Assembly (NCBI GenBank): GCA_030066665.1 | Contig: JASJBD010000056.1 | Coordinates: 1 to 64,000, forward strand | Direction of reading: 5' to 3' | Source: Gammaproteobacteria bacterium | Lineage (GTDB): Bacteria; Pseudomonadota; Gammaproteobacteria; Steroidobacterales; GCA-2729495 | DNA: 64,000 bases | Part shown: piece after piece, positions 1 through 9,717 of the stretch | How positions within the stretch are numbered: the stretch's first letter is position 1 | Layout: every line of letters starts with the position of its first letter | Made by a program: the position numbers and the translations under genes | Notes under the pieces: generated by a model | What the model saw: only the letters and a program-made list of their open reading frames with translations | The model's database searches: none | What the model was told of the DNA's origin: nothing

Positions 1-1178
1 GCGCCCATGCAGCGTCCGGCGCGGAAGTCCTTGACCTCGCCCTCGGCACGCGCACCACCGTGATAGTCGTAGCCGCCCATCGTGATACAGCCGGCGCCGG
101 CAAAACCATTCAGCACCAGCTTCATAACCGAGGCCGTCTTCCGGAACTCGTTATCGTTGTCGAACTCGTTCTCCGTGAAGATGCCGGTCGGGCCAACGAT
201 GTCGGTGTCCGCTCTGACGTCAAATACCGTCTGGTCACCGAAGCGTTCGGCGACGTCGGCAGCTTTCATGTAGCCGCACTTGATCAGGTCGCGAATCACG
301 TCGTTACCCGTGATACCGAGTTTTGGATCGACCACGTCCATCTTGTCACTGGACAGTCGTTGAATCGATTCCATGACGGCAACGGCGTCGTCCTGCCCCA
401 GCAACCCAACCAGGTCACCGGTGTCGACCAGGCCCAGCACGTCAGATGGACGATCCACCTTGGTGGGCCGCCAAATCGCGCGCTGCTCCGGCGGAATCAG
501 GTTGACTGGATCCATCGAGTTGCCGCCTGAATCGCTGTTTCGCGACCCGATAAGGGTCAGCAGCTCGCCGTCACCGCCAGCCTGCGCGATGCCGTACATT
601 GGGTTGTGCGGATTATTGCCGGTGTCATTGTCGGAACGCGCCGGGATCACCGCGCCGTTGACGTTCAGGGCGGTACCCGGGCTCATGCTTGCCTGCATGC
701 CGCGCAGGAAGGCGCTGTCACTGTGGAACGCCAGCCCGAGGCTCGTGTCCGTGTGATCACCATTACTGGTCAACGTCGGCGTGGCCTCTGTCACGCCCGG
801 CACCATGTCACCCGGCAGGCCCATCTTGCTGTAACCCTGCGTGGTCAGAAAATCCATCTGACCATCCTGGCGACCAACCAGCACGTTGGACGCCGACATG
901 TTCGCGCCGCCCGCCAGGTCGAAGCAGATGAACGGCACCGGGTTGAAGGCGTTTGGATTGATCAGCGGACAGGTGCCGGCATTGATGATTGCCTGCAAGT
1001 CCGGAGACAGTGCCATCGCCTCACGCGGATTCGCGAACAGGCTCAGCACGCCACCGGTCGCGACGGTGGCCGCTCCCGCCATGAATCCCTGCGAGATCAA
1101 CTGCCGCCGCGTGACCGGACGCGGATGGTCCGGATGCCGCTGTGGCTCGAAGTAGTTACGCTTCTTTCGCTTGGCCAT
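1..1178 (-). CDS. Tat-exported DUF1501-like protein (partial, 3' end outside window)
   Basis: The gene runs off the left edge; 392 codons are visible from an ATG at 1178. The N-terminus is basic and carries a twin-arginine signal (T-R-R-Q-L-I at residues 23-28) followed by a hydrophobic stretch (about 31-48), so it is probably exported folded. The body contains a G-G-Y-D-Y-H-G-G segment near the visible end, as in DUF1501-type Tat proteins. No CxxCH is seen. It is the third gene of a minus-strand operon, starting 12 bases after the LamG lipoprotein stop, so it should act with the two haem-motif proteins upstream. Its substrate is unknown. Family assignment comes from signal and general pattern and is moderate. 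Confidence 0.7.
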   Translation of the reverse strand, partial: MAKRKKRNYFEPQRHPDHPRPVTRRQLISQGFMAGAATVATGGVLSLFANPREAMALSPDLQAIINAGTCPLINPNAFNPVPFICFDLAGGANMSASNVLVGRQDGQMDFLTTQGYSKMGLPGDMVPGVTEATPTLTSNGDHTDTSLGLAFHSDSAFLRGMQASMSPGTALNVNGAVIPARSDNDTGNNPHNPMYGIAQAGGDGELLTLIGSRNSDSGGNSMDPVNLIPPEQRAIWRPTKVDRPSDVLGLVDTGDLVGLLGQDDAVAVMESIQRLSSDKMDVVDPKLGITGNDVIRDLIKCGYMKAADVAERFGDQTVFDVRADTDIVGPTGIFTENEFDNDNEFRKTASVMKLVLNGFAGAGCITMGGYDYHGGARAEGEVKDFRAGRCMG

Positions 1179-1189
1179 CTGTCTCACCC

Positions 1190-3715
1190 TTACTGCACCA
1201 GGGCGATGCCGCTGCCGAGTACGGCGGAGCACACTGCCTTGGCAATATCTTCAGTTCGATCCGAGTCACTGTCGTCGGCCGCGATCAGCCGATCGATCAG
1301 GTTCGGCGGCCGTGCCGGGTTGCCACCGGCGGCGACGTACCCGAGCTCGTCGACCACATCGGCGAAGGCCGGTTGCGAAGCGATCAGGCCGACACCCATG
1401 ATCCGGTCAACCAGCGGATTGATCAGGTCATCGCGATTCGCGCCCGCGTACGCCGTACTTGGAATCTGTCCGAAGTTCGTCGTGAAGTTCGGGAAGTACT
1501 GATTCCGGCGGTTCACGTCGTTCTCGATCAGCGCGTCGCAGTAGGCAATCGCCAACTGGGCAATGCCGATTTCCTGTGCCGAGGAGAAAGTACCCGCGTC
1601 CGGCACCGCCGGCAGCTGCTGGCGGACCAGGTCGAAAGTGCTCTGCACTTCACCTGGCGGGACTGTGGTCACGGCGGACATGGTCGCGTTGATCTCGTCG
1701 AAAGTGCGCAGGCCAATGTCCGGCTGCGGACCTACGGCCGCTTCCGGCGGTAGCGTCAGGTTCGTTGGTGGTGTTACCGGGCCGAAGTTCTGGCCGAGCT
1801 GATCGAAGGTGAGGAAGAACTCATCCACGTCCGGACCATTCTGCAGCGGTATGACCGTGCCCATGTTCGACAGCGGCTGCCCAACTGTGTCGTTAAGCGT
1901 GAGGTTCAGGTTGGCATAGGCCTGACCGACATCCAGCACCGAACCGTTCAGGCCGATCTTCATGCCCACCAGCGGCACGCCCGATATCGTCGTACTCGTG
2001 TCGAGATTCAGGAACACCGGCGCATTGAACAGGTAGCTGTAGTTGTCGAACTGTGCCACCTCGAACATCACGTAGGACCCCGGCAGGTTCACCAGGTCGC
2101 CGACATAGAACAGCAGGAAGAACTTCTGGCCGACACCGGCATCCATGTTCTGCTGGATCTGGGCGTCGGTCAGCGTGCGATTGTGAATCGCGACGAGCTT
2201 GATTACGCCCTGCCATTGGCGGTCGCCAGACACTTCGTTACCGAGTACGAAGGCAAAGGTATCGTCCCAGTCGACCAGCGTATCGCCAGGCACCGGGTCG
2301 ACATCGTCGGTGAATACGCCGTTGACATAGATACGCCGGCCGTTGATCGGGTCGTAATTCACGACCACGTGCTGCAACGTCGCCTGCAGATCTTCGTCCG
2401 CGGCCGACGTCGTCAGGAACGGTTCTCCGTTGCCATCGGTGCTGCCACTGCGATTGTAGGCATCGTACTGGTACAGCGTCTGGCCGAGGTGGAAGTTACG
2501 CGCCTGCGTACCGGCGGAGTAACTCACGATGCGAGACTCCTCCTGCACCACGTTACCAGGCGCCACCCACGCTTCGATCGCATATTCACCCGTGAGGTTG
2601 GCAATCAAGTCGTGCAGCTTGCGGCTGGTCGTCGTGGTCGCTTGCGCTTTACCGTCGATGAGTTCAATACCCCAGCCGCCAACCCAGTTGACGCCTGTCG
2701 GGGACAGGGCCAGGTCCATGGCCGGGGCCACGCCACTGGTGTCGAAGGCGGTGAAGCCTTGACCCGCCTTGAATTCGTACAGTGCGATCTGGTTCGCCTC
2801 GAAGCGGTTGCCGCCAGACGCGACCGTGCCCTCGAGCAGGGTCAACGCCATGCTGGTGACCAGGTTCGGATCCACCGGCTCGGGATTGATCAAACCGGCG
2901 TAGGCCTGAATCGCGGCCAGCATGGTCGCGGAGTCCGACGCGCAGTCGCTCCAGCAATTGTGAAATTGCACACCCAGCCGGAATACGAAGCGCGAGTCGG
3001 GCGGGTTGTTCAGGTCGATCTTCGATTGCGCCGCCGCGTACGCAACGTTGATATCGGTTTCAGCAAAGAACGGCTGCTGCTGCAATATTGGACCGTCACT
3101 GCGGTGGCAGTCCGAGCAATACTGGGTCAGCAGGTCGTGTATCGGCGTGAAATCCGGTGGACCAGCCGGGGTCGGCGGGAACACCTTGGTGGATCCGGGC
3201 GGATTCAATGGTGGCGGTGTCAGAATAATCTGACGGCCACCCGTCGCGCCGCCACCGACCCAGTTCTCGATCCAGGTCGTCATGATATCGGCACAGGCCT
3301 GCGGACTGGCGAGCCAGCAGTTATGACCGGCACCGTTGTTGAACACTTTGGTGACCAGCCGTGACAAGGCCGGCTGGTCACGATCGGTCAGCGGGCCGGC
3401 CGCGGCGTACGCCGAGTTCACATCATCGAAGCGCGCAAACAGTGGCGACTGCCCGCCCGCCTGCGAGTGACAGTCACCGCAGGCGGCTGCACCGGTCGGT
3501 TGCAGGTTGGTCCACAGCTCGACCATGAAATTCTGCACGTCTTCGGTCGCCGGCGGCGGTCCGTTATACGTTTGCTGCTGTGTACCGGGTGTGGCCGGCG
3601 GCAGCGCTTCCGTGCTCGCACCGCCACCGCAACCGCTCAGAATCACAGCGGCACCGGCCAGGGCGGCCCAGCGCGCCGGGCGCACGATCACTTCAGGAAA
3701 TCTAAGAAAATTCAT
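1190..3715 (-). CDS. LamG-domain lipoprotein with two CxxCH haem motifs
   Basis: 841 residues. A lipoprotein signal ends at Cys29 (L-S-G-C). Two CxxCH motifs lie at 79-83 (CGDCH) and 200-204 (CSDCH). Each is followed about 50 residues later by an H-N-C-W segment, so the N-terminal third looks like a duplicated cytochrome-like unit. Residues about 315-540 read as a LamG/concanavalin-like beta-sandwich (EAWV, FHLGQ, VNGV). The rest is unrecognised. Middle gene of a three-gene operon, 3 bases after the upstream stop. Likely surface- or periplasm-facing and possibly electron-carrying; partner and substrate are unknown. Confidence 0.8.
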   Translation of the reverse strand: MNFLRFPEVIVRPARWAALAGAAVILSGCGGGASTEALPPATPGTQQQTYNGPPPATEDVQNFMVELWTNLQPTGAAACGDCHSQAGGQSPLFARFDDVNSAYAAAGPLTDRDQPALSRLVTKVFNNGAGHNCWLASPQACADIMTTWIENWVGGGATGGRQIILTPPPLNPPGSTKVFPPTPAGPPDFTPIHDLLTQYCSDCHRSDGPILQQQPFFAETDINVAYAAAQSKIDLNNPPDSRFVFRLGVQFHNCWSDCASDSATMLAAIQAYAGLINPEPVDPNLVTSMALTLLEGTVASGGNRFEANQIALYEFKAGQGFTAFDTSGVAPAMDLALSPTGVNWVGGWGIELIDGKAQATTTTSRKLHDLIANLTGEYAIEAWVAPGNVVQEESRIVSYSAGTQARNFHLGQTLYQYDAYNRSGSTDGNGEPFLTTSAADEDLQATLQHVVVNYDPINGRRIYVNGVFTDDVDPVPGDTLVDWDDTFAFVLGNEVSGDRQWQGVIKLVAIHNRTLTDAQIQQNMDAGVGQKFFLLFYVGDLVNLPGSYVMFEVAQFDNYSYLFNAPVFLNLDTSTTISGVPLVGMKIGLNGSVLDVGQAYANLNLTLNDTVGQPLSNMGTVIPLQNGPDVDEFFLTFDQLGQNFGPVTPPTNLTLPPEAAVGPQPDIGLRTFDEINATMSAVTTVPPGEVQSTFDLVRQQLPAVPDAGTFSSAQEIGIAQLAIAYCDALIENDVNRRNQYFPNFTTNFGQIPSTAYAGANRDDLINPLVDRIMGVGLIASQPAFADVVDELGYVAAGGNPARPPNLIDRLIAADDSDSDRTEDIAKAVCSAVLGSGIALVQ

Positions 3716-3718
3716 CGC

Positions 3719-4930
3719 TTAGTCCCCCATGCAGTACACAGCGCTCTCGGCGAAGACCTGCTTCAGCCGATAACCACCGTCGCGGAAGGACACCGTCATG
3801 CTCTCGATCTGCGCTGCGTCATTGGCATCGGCAGGATCGCGCAGGCACACGGCACGGAAAACTTTCTTGGCCTGGCAGCGGGCGAAGGCTTTGGAGTTAG
3901 CCAGTTCGCGTCCCATGGACGCCGCCCCGCTGCCGCTACCACCCGGGGTGTTAGGCCCGAAGTCCCACTCGAACCTGTTGTTCGGGCCGTCGCGCCAGTA
4001 GTTGTCCCAACTGTCGTCAGGCGTCACGAAGCCATATTGGAACGTCGTGTCATTGTTGAAATATTTTGGTACCACCGTACCCGGCGTATAAACCAGCCGC
4101 CCGGTCGCGTCGTCGTAATCGTGATACGCATAGGCTTGTGCCAGCGGGTCCATGCCCGAATGGCAGCCAATGCAATTGGTCAGATATACGCGGCTGTCAC
4201 CACCCGGGCTGCGGGACACATCCTGGCGGATGCGATCGGCCGCGCGGGTCGTGTCGAGCATCTGCTCCATGTCGTTACACAGATGGTTGACCATCGTGAA
4301 GCGGAACATGGCGCGGTTGGTGCCGGCAACGAAAAACGCTTCGGCCGCTGCCCGTGTGGTCAGCACGCCGGCAACGCCAGCCGCCGGAATGCCGTTACGC
4401 ACAGTCTGGGCATCGCGCACGAGCTGCAGCGGGTCGCCGAGATCGACGTCGTCACGCTCCATTTGCGCGTAGTGATTGTTGTTGGCCGCTGAGTAGGCCG
4501 GTAAACCGAGATTGCCGGCGCCGACATACAGCACGTCGGCCGACAGCAACTCGTTGAACGGCACATAGCCCGGCTGATCGTCATCCCTGACGATGCCGAT
4601 AACCGTGGCAACGTAGTCGTTCAGCGGAACGAACACGTCGAAGTCACGGTTTGTCCACGGCGCCGCGAAGTTCTTCAGCGTGACTTTGTAGAACTCGCTG
4701 TTCTGCATAGCCGTGTACGCCGCAGACTCGTAAGCCGCCTGGGACTGTCCACCGTTGATGATGTCCTGTTCCATCGTGTCCAGGACAGTTTGCGACGGCG
4801 GCACACCGGCTAACCGGTCGTGTATCCGTCTGGCCTGGTCACGGACGTCTGCACTGGCGGTGCCTGAAATCAGGCAAAACGCGCACGCGACGAGCAAGAA
4901 CCCCTTTCGCAATCTGCGGACGCTATGCAT
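3719..4930 (-). CDS. Exported protein with one CxxCH haem motif
   Basis: 403 residues from the ATG at 4930, chosen because GGAGG lies 8 bases upstream and a clean Sec signal follows (hydrophobic residues about 9-26, cleavage near A-S-A). The open frame extends upstream to 5008, but that part is Cys/Arg-rich and unlikely to be translated. A single haem motif CIGCH sits at 253-257, followed by S-G-M-D-P, the usual form in DUF1588-like cytochrome proteins. First gene of the minus-strand operon, divergent from the HzsA-related gene. Function is unknown; context suggests a periplasmic redox partner of the two proteins downstream. Confidence 0.78.
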   Translation of the reverse strand: MHSVRRLRKGFLLVACAFCLISGTASADVRDQARRIHDRLAGVPPSQTVLDTMEQDIINGGQSQAAYESAAYTAMQNSEFYKVTLKNFAAPWTNRDFDVFVPLNDYVATVIGIVRDDDQPGYVPFNELLSADVLYVGAGNLGLPAYSAANNNHYAQMERDDVDLGDPLQLVRDAQTVRNGIPAAGVAGVLTTRAAAEAFFVAGTNRAMFRFTMVNHLCNDMEQMLDTTRAADRIRQDVSRSPGGDSRVYLTNCIGCHSGMDPLAQAYAYHDYDDATGRLVYTPGTVVPKYFNNDTTFQYGFVTPDDSWDNYWRDGPNNRFEWDFGPNTPGGSGSGAASMGRELANSKAFARCQAKKVFRAVCLRDPADANDAAQIESMTVSFRDGGYRLKQVFAESAVYCMGD

Positions 4931-5164
4931 CGCAGCTGCCTCCATGCTTCTGCAGCGAAATCGCCGACAACAACAAAATCTTCCCAAAACAAACGGCGCC
5001 TCCAGCACCGTTGGTGCAACGATCCATGTTGCGGCCGCTCGCTACTGTGACCGGGTTAACAGTCCGGCTTTTCGGCTTTGCATTACGTTACGTCGCGGGC
5101 GCTTTATCTACTCTAGCCAGCCAAACTTCGGGGCGTTGTTGTGAGCGAATGCCAGGGGCATCCA
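4931..5164. promoter_or_regulatory. Divergent intergenic region between two haem-protein units
   Basis: 234 bases separate the minus-strand cytochrome/LamG/Tat operon from the plus-strand HzsA-related gene. Both promoters must lie here. I see no convincing -35/-10 pair, operator palindrome or RNA motif. The plus-strand start at 5165 has AGGGG about 8 bases upstream. Confidence 0.4.
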
Positions 5165-7801
5165 ATGGCTATTAAACTGCGCGACCTGCGCGGCCGGGTT
5201 TCGGCTGCACTTACATTTAGCTTCTTGCCGCTCGTCTTGCTGCTTGCCGGATGTGGCGGTGGCGGTGGTGGCGTCGGTATTGCGGAAGGACAGGTTCCTG
5301 ATCCGGTCCTGGTCGAAGTACCGATTGCCTACATCAAACGACCGCTGCCGATGGATGACATGGGCGGGCTGGAACCCATCCAGGCAGACGAGCTGCTGAC
5401 ATTCGATGTCGGTGCTGATCTCTACCTGCGTGATCGCGCCTCGCCAACCGCGTCGGAAATCAACATTACCGCCGCGGAGACGCAAGGCATGGGCGACGTC
5501 CGGGATGTCGACGTGTCCTGGGACGGCACGAAGATCGTCTTCGCGATGCGCGGCCCGTTCGATCCGAACCTGGACGACGAAGATCAGCCGCCGTGGAATA
5601 TCTGGGAATACGACATACCGAATGCCTCGCTACGGCGTGTCATGGTGTCTGACATCGTTGCCGATGCCGGTCACGACATCGGTCCTGCGTATCTGCCGGA
5701 CGGCCGGATCATGTTTGCGTCGACACGCCAGCGGACTTCCGGCGCGATCCTGCTGGACGAGGGCAAGCCCCAGTTCTCGGCCATGGACGAGGAGCAGAAC
5801 GAAATGGCTTTCGTGTTGCACGTCATGAATGAGGACGGCAGCAACATCCGCCAGATCACCTACAACCAGAGTCACGACTTCAACCCGACCGTCATGTCCG
5901 ACGGCAAGATCGTGTTCAGCCGTTGGGATGCCGCCGGGCCGAACAGTGCCATCCACTTGTATCGCGCGAACCCGGATGGTTCGGGCCAGGAGATGCTGTA
6001 CGGTCGCAACAGCCACCTCACTGGTACGAACGGCGCCGAGATTCACTTCCTGCGGCCCCGGGAAATGGCCAACGGTCTCCTGCTCACGGTCATTCACCAA
6101 TTGACCGCGCCGTTGCGCGGCGGTGACCTGGCGTCGATCGACACTGGTATCTACCTGGAAAACACCCAGCCCAACAGCGGGAATCCCGGCATGACCGGAC
6201 CCGCGCAGATTCGACCGGTGGTCAATGACGTGCACACCGACGGCACGATTTCTCCGGGTGGCCTGTTCGCGTCGGCGTATCCCCTGTGGGATGGCACCGG
6301 TCGTATGTTGGTGAGCTGGAGCCAGTGCGCGATCCAGGAAGGCGCAAACACGGTGCCGTGTACACCGGCCCGGCTGGCCGACCCGACTTCCGTGCCGGCA
6401 ATGCCGGCATACGGCATCTGGGTCTACGACGTCGCGCAAGGTACCCAGGTCCCGATAGTCGCGCCTGAAGCCGGCTTTGCGTACACCGACGTGGTCGCGG
6501 CCCAGGCACGCAGCCTGCCGCCCATCATCCTCGACACCGAGCTCACCGGCGATACCAACCTGATCGCCGAGAACGCCGGTGTGATTAATATTCGCAGTGT
6601 CTACGACCTCGATGGCGTGGATTCCGCCGTGCCGGACATTCCGACCCTGGCCGATCCGGTTGCAACGACGCCGGACATGCGACCGGCGCGCTTTGTGCGC
6701 GTCGTCAAGGCGGTGAGCCTGCCCGACGAGGACATTGTCGATCTCGACAACACGGCCTTCGGGCGCAGCGATGTCAATGGCATGCGCGAGATCATCGGCT
6801 ACGCGCCGGTGGAGCCGGATGGTTCAGTGCGGGTCAAGGTTCCGGCGAACGTCGCGCTGCAAGTCAGTGTGCTGGACGTGCAGGGCCGGCGCATTGGTCC
6901 CCGACACAACAGCTGGATCCAGCTGCGCCCAGGCGAGGTGCTGAACTGTACCGGTTGTCATGACCCGAATACCGGTCTGTCTCATGGTCGGAGCGATGCA
7001 TTCGCCAGCGCGTATCCGGGTGCGTTGACGACCGGGCAGCCGTTCCCGAATACCGATCCGGCGATCTTCGCCGACTTCGGTGAGACGATGGCGGAAGCGC
7101 GTGGACGTATCAGCTGTGCGACCGACTGTGCGGCAATCACGCCCAGCGTGGACGTGCGTTACGAAGACGTCTGGACCGACCCGAATATTCAGACGCCGGC
7201 GACGCCGTTCACTTATGAATACGCCACCATGACCACGCCGCATCCGGTATCGGCGGCGTGCCAGGGTGAGACGCTGGGCCTCAGCAACTGGTCGACGCTG
7301 TGTCGCACCTTGATCAATTACGAAATGCACCTGCAGCCGCTCTGGGATCTGCCGCGGCTGGCGCCCGATGGCGTCACCGACGTGACCTGTGTGCTATGCC
7401 ACCGGCGCGTGGACGACATGGGTAACCCGATGGTGCCGGAGGGGCAGCTGGAGCTGACCGGCGGTCCCGACCCGAACGTGATGGAACACGTCGTGTCCTA
7501 TCGCGAGCTGATGTTCACGGACGAGGCGCTGGAGTTCGACCCGGTGCAGGGCATCCTCGTACCTATCCTGGTGCAGGTGGGCGTCGATCCGGTTACAGGC
7601 GACCCGATTTTCGACACCGTGCCGGTGCCGCCGTCGATGTCGACAGCCGGCGCCCGCGCGTCCGGCCGCTTCCTCGATCGCTTTGATCCCGGTGGAACTC
7701 ACGAAGCCTGGCTGACCGAAGCGGAACTGCGTCTCATTTCCGAATGGCTGGATGTGGGCGGTCAGTACTTCAATAACCCCTTCGACGTGCCGATAAATTG
7801 A
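5165..7801 (+). CDS. HzsA-related lipoprotein with PD40/TolB-like propeller and two CxxCH motifs
   Basis: 878 residues from the ATG at 5165 (AGGGG upstream); a GTG at 5141 is in frame but would bury the signal. A lipoprotein signal ends L-L-A-G-C and is followed by a poly-Gly linker. Residues about 110-480 carry repeated S-x-D-G-x-K-I-V-F-type blades of a WD40-like/PD40 propeller. Haem motifs are CTGCH at 595-599 and CVLCH at 742-746, both in the C-terminal half. This matches the HzsA-related family, named for hydrazine synthase alpha; anammox function is not implied. It is probably an outer-membrane or periplasmic redox lipoprotein. It heads a plus-strand unit and ends 3 bases before the next gene. 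Confidence 0.8.
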   Translation: MAIKLRDLRGRVSAALTFSFLPLVLLLAGCGGGGGGVGIAEGQVPDPVLVEVPIAYIKRPLPMDDMGGLEPIQADELLTFDVGADLYLRDRASPTASEINITAAETQGMGDVRDVDVSWDGTKIVFAMRGPFDPNLDDEDQPPWNIWEYDIPNASLRRVMVSDIVADAGHDIGPAYLPDGRIMFASTRQRTSGAILLDEGKPQFSAMDEEQNEMAFVLHVMNEDGSNIRQITYNQSHDFNPTVMSDGKIVFSRWDAAGPNSAIHLYRANPDGSGQEMLYGRNSHLTGTNGAEIHFLRPREMANGLLLTVIHQLTAPLRGGDLASIDTGIYLENTQPNSGNPGMTGPAQIRPVVNDVHTDGTISPGGLFASAYPLWDGTGRMLVSWSQCAIQEGANTVPCTPARLADPTSVPAMPAYGIWVYDVAQGTQVPIVAPEAGFAYTDVVAAQARSLPPIILDTELTGDTNLIAENAGVINIRSVYDLDGVDSAVPDIPTLADPVATTPDMRPARFVRVVKAVSLPDEDIVDLDNTAFGRSDVNGMREIIGYAPVEPDGSVRVKVPANVALQVSVLDVQGRRIGPRHNSWIQLRPGEVLNCTGCHDPNTGLSHGRSDAFASAYPGALTTGQPFPNTDPAIFADFGETMAEARGRISCATDCAAITPSVDVRYEDVWTDPNIQTPATPFTYEYATMTTPHPVSAACQGETLGLSNWSTLCRTLINYEMHLQPLWDLPRLAPDGVTDVTCVLCHRRVDDMGNPMVPEGQLELTGGPDPNVMEHVVSYRELMFTDEALEFDPVQGILVPILVQVGVDPVTGDPIFDTVPVPPSMSTAGARASGRFLDRFDPGGTHEAWLTEAELRLISEWLDVGGQYFNNPFDVPIN

Positions 7802-7804
7802 TAC

Positions 7805-8545
7805 ATGGGCAGATTGATGGTCATTACGGCTTTGTGTGCACTTCTTGTCGCGCCCCTGGCGCAGGCGAAGAAGCGCTATTACGAAGTCGTAGTGACCGAC
7901 CCCTACATCGAACTGCATACCGGTCCGGGCAGGGGTTATCCAATCTTTCATGTGATCGATCGTGGCGAGCAGATCGAGGTGATCAAACGCCGCACCGACT
8001 GGTTCAAGGTTCGCAATGATCGTGGCGTCACCGGCTGGGCCAGCGCCCAGCAAATGGCCCGCACCATGGAACCCACCGGCCGGCCGGCAAAGATCGAGAA
8101 TCCCGATCGCGATGACTACACGAGCCGCCAGCGCGAAGCCGGCATCATGCTCGGTGACTTCGAGGGTGCCAACGTTATCTCTGCTTACGGCTCCTGGCTA
8201 TTCACGCCCAATTTGGGTGCCGAAATCTGGGGGTCGCTCCTGACGGGTGACTTCTCGAACGGGTGGATGGTCAACGCCAATATCGTGCACACACCTTTTC
8301 CGGAGTGGTGGATTTCGCCATTCCTGACATTGGGGACCGGCGTGCTGCACGTCGATCCGAAATCCAGCCTGGTCAGCGCGGAGGACAGAACTGACCAGAC
8401 AGCGCACGCCGGTATCGGTCTGCGCGCCCACCTTACCCGTCGGTTCCTGCTCCGGGCGGAGTACAAAACCTACAAGGTGTTCACCAGCAGGGACGACAAC
8501 GAGGAAGTCGCAGAATGGAAAGCCGGATTTTCGTTCTTCTTTTGA
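7805..8545 (+). CDS. SH3-domain plus outer-membrane beta-barrel protein
   Basis: 246 residues. A Sec signal occupies about 1-21 (cut after A-Q-A). A bacterial SH3 domain follows (about 28-85, with L-H-T-G-P-G-R-G-Y and W-F-K-V-R-N...G-W). The C-terminal 140 residues show alternating strands and end in F-S-F-F-F, the terminal aromatic expected of a Bam-assembled barrel. Starts 3 bases after the HzsA-related gene and overlaps the next gene by 31 bases, so it is translationally coupled to both. Role unknown; probably an outer-membrane anchor for the redox proteins nearby. Confidence 0.78.
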   Translation: MGRLMVITALCALLVAPLAQAKKRYYEVVVTDPYIELHTGPGRGYPIFHVIDRGEQIEVIKRRTDWFKVRNDRGVTGWASAQQMARTMEPTGRPAKIENPDRDDYTSRQREAGIMLGDFEGANVISAYGSWLFTPNLGAEIWGSLLTGDFSNGWMVNANIVHTPFPEWWISPFLTLGTGVLHVDPKSSLVSAEDRTDQTAHAGIGLRAHLTRRFLLRAEYKTYKVFTSRDDNEEVAEWKAGFSFFF

Positions 8546-9168
8546 TTGTGGCGGTCAGCCTGACAACGGGCTGCAGTCGAAACAAGGTCGTGGACAACTC
8601 CGCGGACGCGACCGTGCCCGTTATCAATCCCGAAGTCGCGCGCCGCGACATCAAGGAACCCAAGATTGACAACGAGAATTTCGAAATCGGCGCGTTCGTC
8701 GGCTACAAGAGCGTGGAGGATTTCGAATCCAACATGGTCTGGGGTGCCAAGCTGGCGTACCACGTGACTGAGCACCTGTTTGTCGAAGGTACTTACGGCC
8801 AGACCGACGTGGGCGAGACCAGCTTCGAGAAGTTGAGCGGTGGTGCCCCGCTGCTCACCGACGACGAGCGCACCTTGAAGTACTACGACGTGTCGATCGG
8901 ATTCAACATCTTGCCGGGCGAGGTGTTCATCGGTCGCAGGTTGGCCTTCAACAGCGCCCTGTACGTGATCGGCGGCGTCGGTAACACCGAATTCGCGGGC
9001 GATGATTTCTTCACGGTCGTGTTTGGCGCCGGCTACCGAGTGCTGGCGACTGACTGGCTCGCGCTGAACTTCATGGTGCGCGACCACATGTTCGATTCGG
9101 ATCTGCTGGGTGAGGAAAAAACCACCCACAACATTGAGTTCAACTTAGGTCTGACCCTGTTCTTCTGA
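8515..9168 (+). CDS. Outer-membrane beta-barrel lipoprotein
   Basis: 217 residues. A lipoprotein signal ends L-T-T-G-C with Cys20. From about residue 55 the sequence forms beta-strand repeats (F-E-I-G-A-F-V-G-Y, W-G-A-K-L-A-Y-H-V, L-F-V-E-G-T-Y-G) and ends L-G-L-T-L-F-F, a barrel C-terminus. It resembles the preceding barrel in overall plan, and the two may be paralogues. The start lies inside the previous gene (31-base overlap). Specific function not recognised. Confidence 0.75.
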   Translation: MESRIFVLLLIVAVSLTTGCSRNKVVDNSADATVPVINPEVARRDIKEPKIDNENFEIGAFVGYKSVEDFESNMVWGAKLAYHVTEHLFVEGTYGQTDVGETSFEKLSGGAPLLTDDERTLKYYDVSIGFNILPGEVFIGRRLAFNSALYVIGGVGNTEFAGDDFFTVVFGAGYRVLATDWLALNFMVRDHMFDSDLLGEEKTTHNIEFNLGLTLFF

Positions 9169-9197
9169 CGGAAAGGCTCGTCGCGGAGGAGATGCAA

Positions 9198-9713
9198 ATG
9201 CAAAATTGGCAACGAAGAATTCTCTTGTTCGTACTCGGCGGAATGCTCGTAGCAAGCGGGATGGCCGGTGCCAGCAGCACCGAAGTGTCAGGGCCGGCGC
9301 CGGATTTCACATTGGTGGATCGCAGCGGGCAGCCGGTGTCCCTCAGTGAACTGAAAGGGCAGGTCGTACTCATCAACTTCTGGGCGACCTGGTGTGGTCC
9401 CTGCCGCAAGGAAATGCCGTTACTGGAGCAGCTCTACTCCCGATACGAAGCGCTGGGCTTCACGCTGCTCGGCGTCAACGTGGAAGAGGGCGACGTGAAT
9501 GCGGAAGCCTTTCTCGCTGAGACGCCGGTGTCGTTCCCGATCCTGTTCGATCCGGAGAACCGCGTGAGCAAACTGTACGACGTGTCGGCGATGCCGAGCA
9601 CGGTGCTGGTCGACCGGCAGGGCAACATGCGTTTCCTGCACCACGGTTACCAGGACGGCTACGAAAACATCTATCAGGACCAGATTCGCCAGCTGGTTCG
9701 CGAGCGGGGCTGA
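9198..9713 (+). CDS. TlpA/ResA-family periplasmic thioredoxin
   Basis: 171 residues from ATG 9198, preferred over ATG 9192 because GGAGG at 9185-9189 then sits 8 bases away. A signal segment (about 7-26) is followed by a thioredoxin fold of AhpC/TSA-Redoxin type with W-C-G-P-C-R (Cys66 and Cys69) and a cis-Pro region (A-M-P-S-T-V). This is the active site used by TlpA/ResA proteins to reduce disulfides, often on apocytochromes or metal chaperones. In this cluster it may service the CxxCH proteins or the Cys-rich tail of the DUF4266 protein encoded next. Confidence 0.9.
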   Translation: MQNWQRRILLFVLGGMLVASGMAGASSTEVSGPAPDFTLVDRSGQPVSLSELKGQVVLINFWATWCGPCRKEMPLLEQLYSRYEALGFTLLGVNVEEGDVNAEAFLAETPVSFPILFDPENRVSKLYDVSAMPSTVLVDRQGNMRFLHHGYQDGYENIYQDQIRQLVRERG

Positions 9714-9717
9714 CGTG

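Noticed and set aside
2183-3364. 393-codon plus-strand frame opposite the LamG lipoprotein gene
   Set aside because: Arg/Val-rich translation without signal or motifs; it is the GC-rich antisense shadow of a gene with clear lipobox and CxxCH motifs.
5165-7801. True hydrazine synthase (anammox)
   Set aside because: Only relation to the HzsA alpha-subunit family is supported; no HzsB/C or other anammox genes are present.
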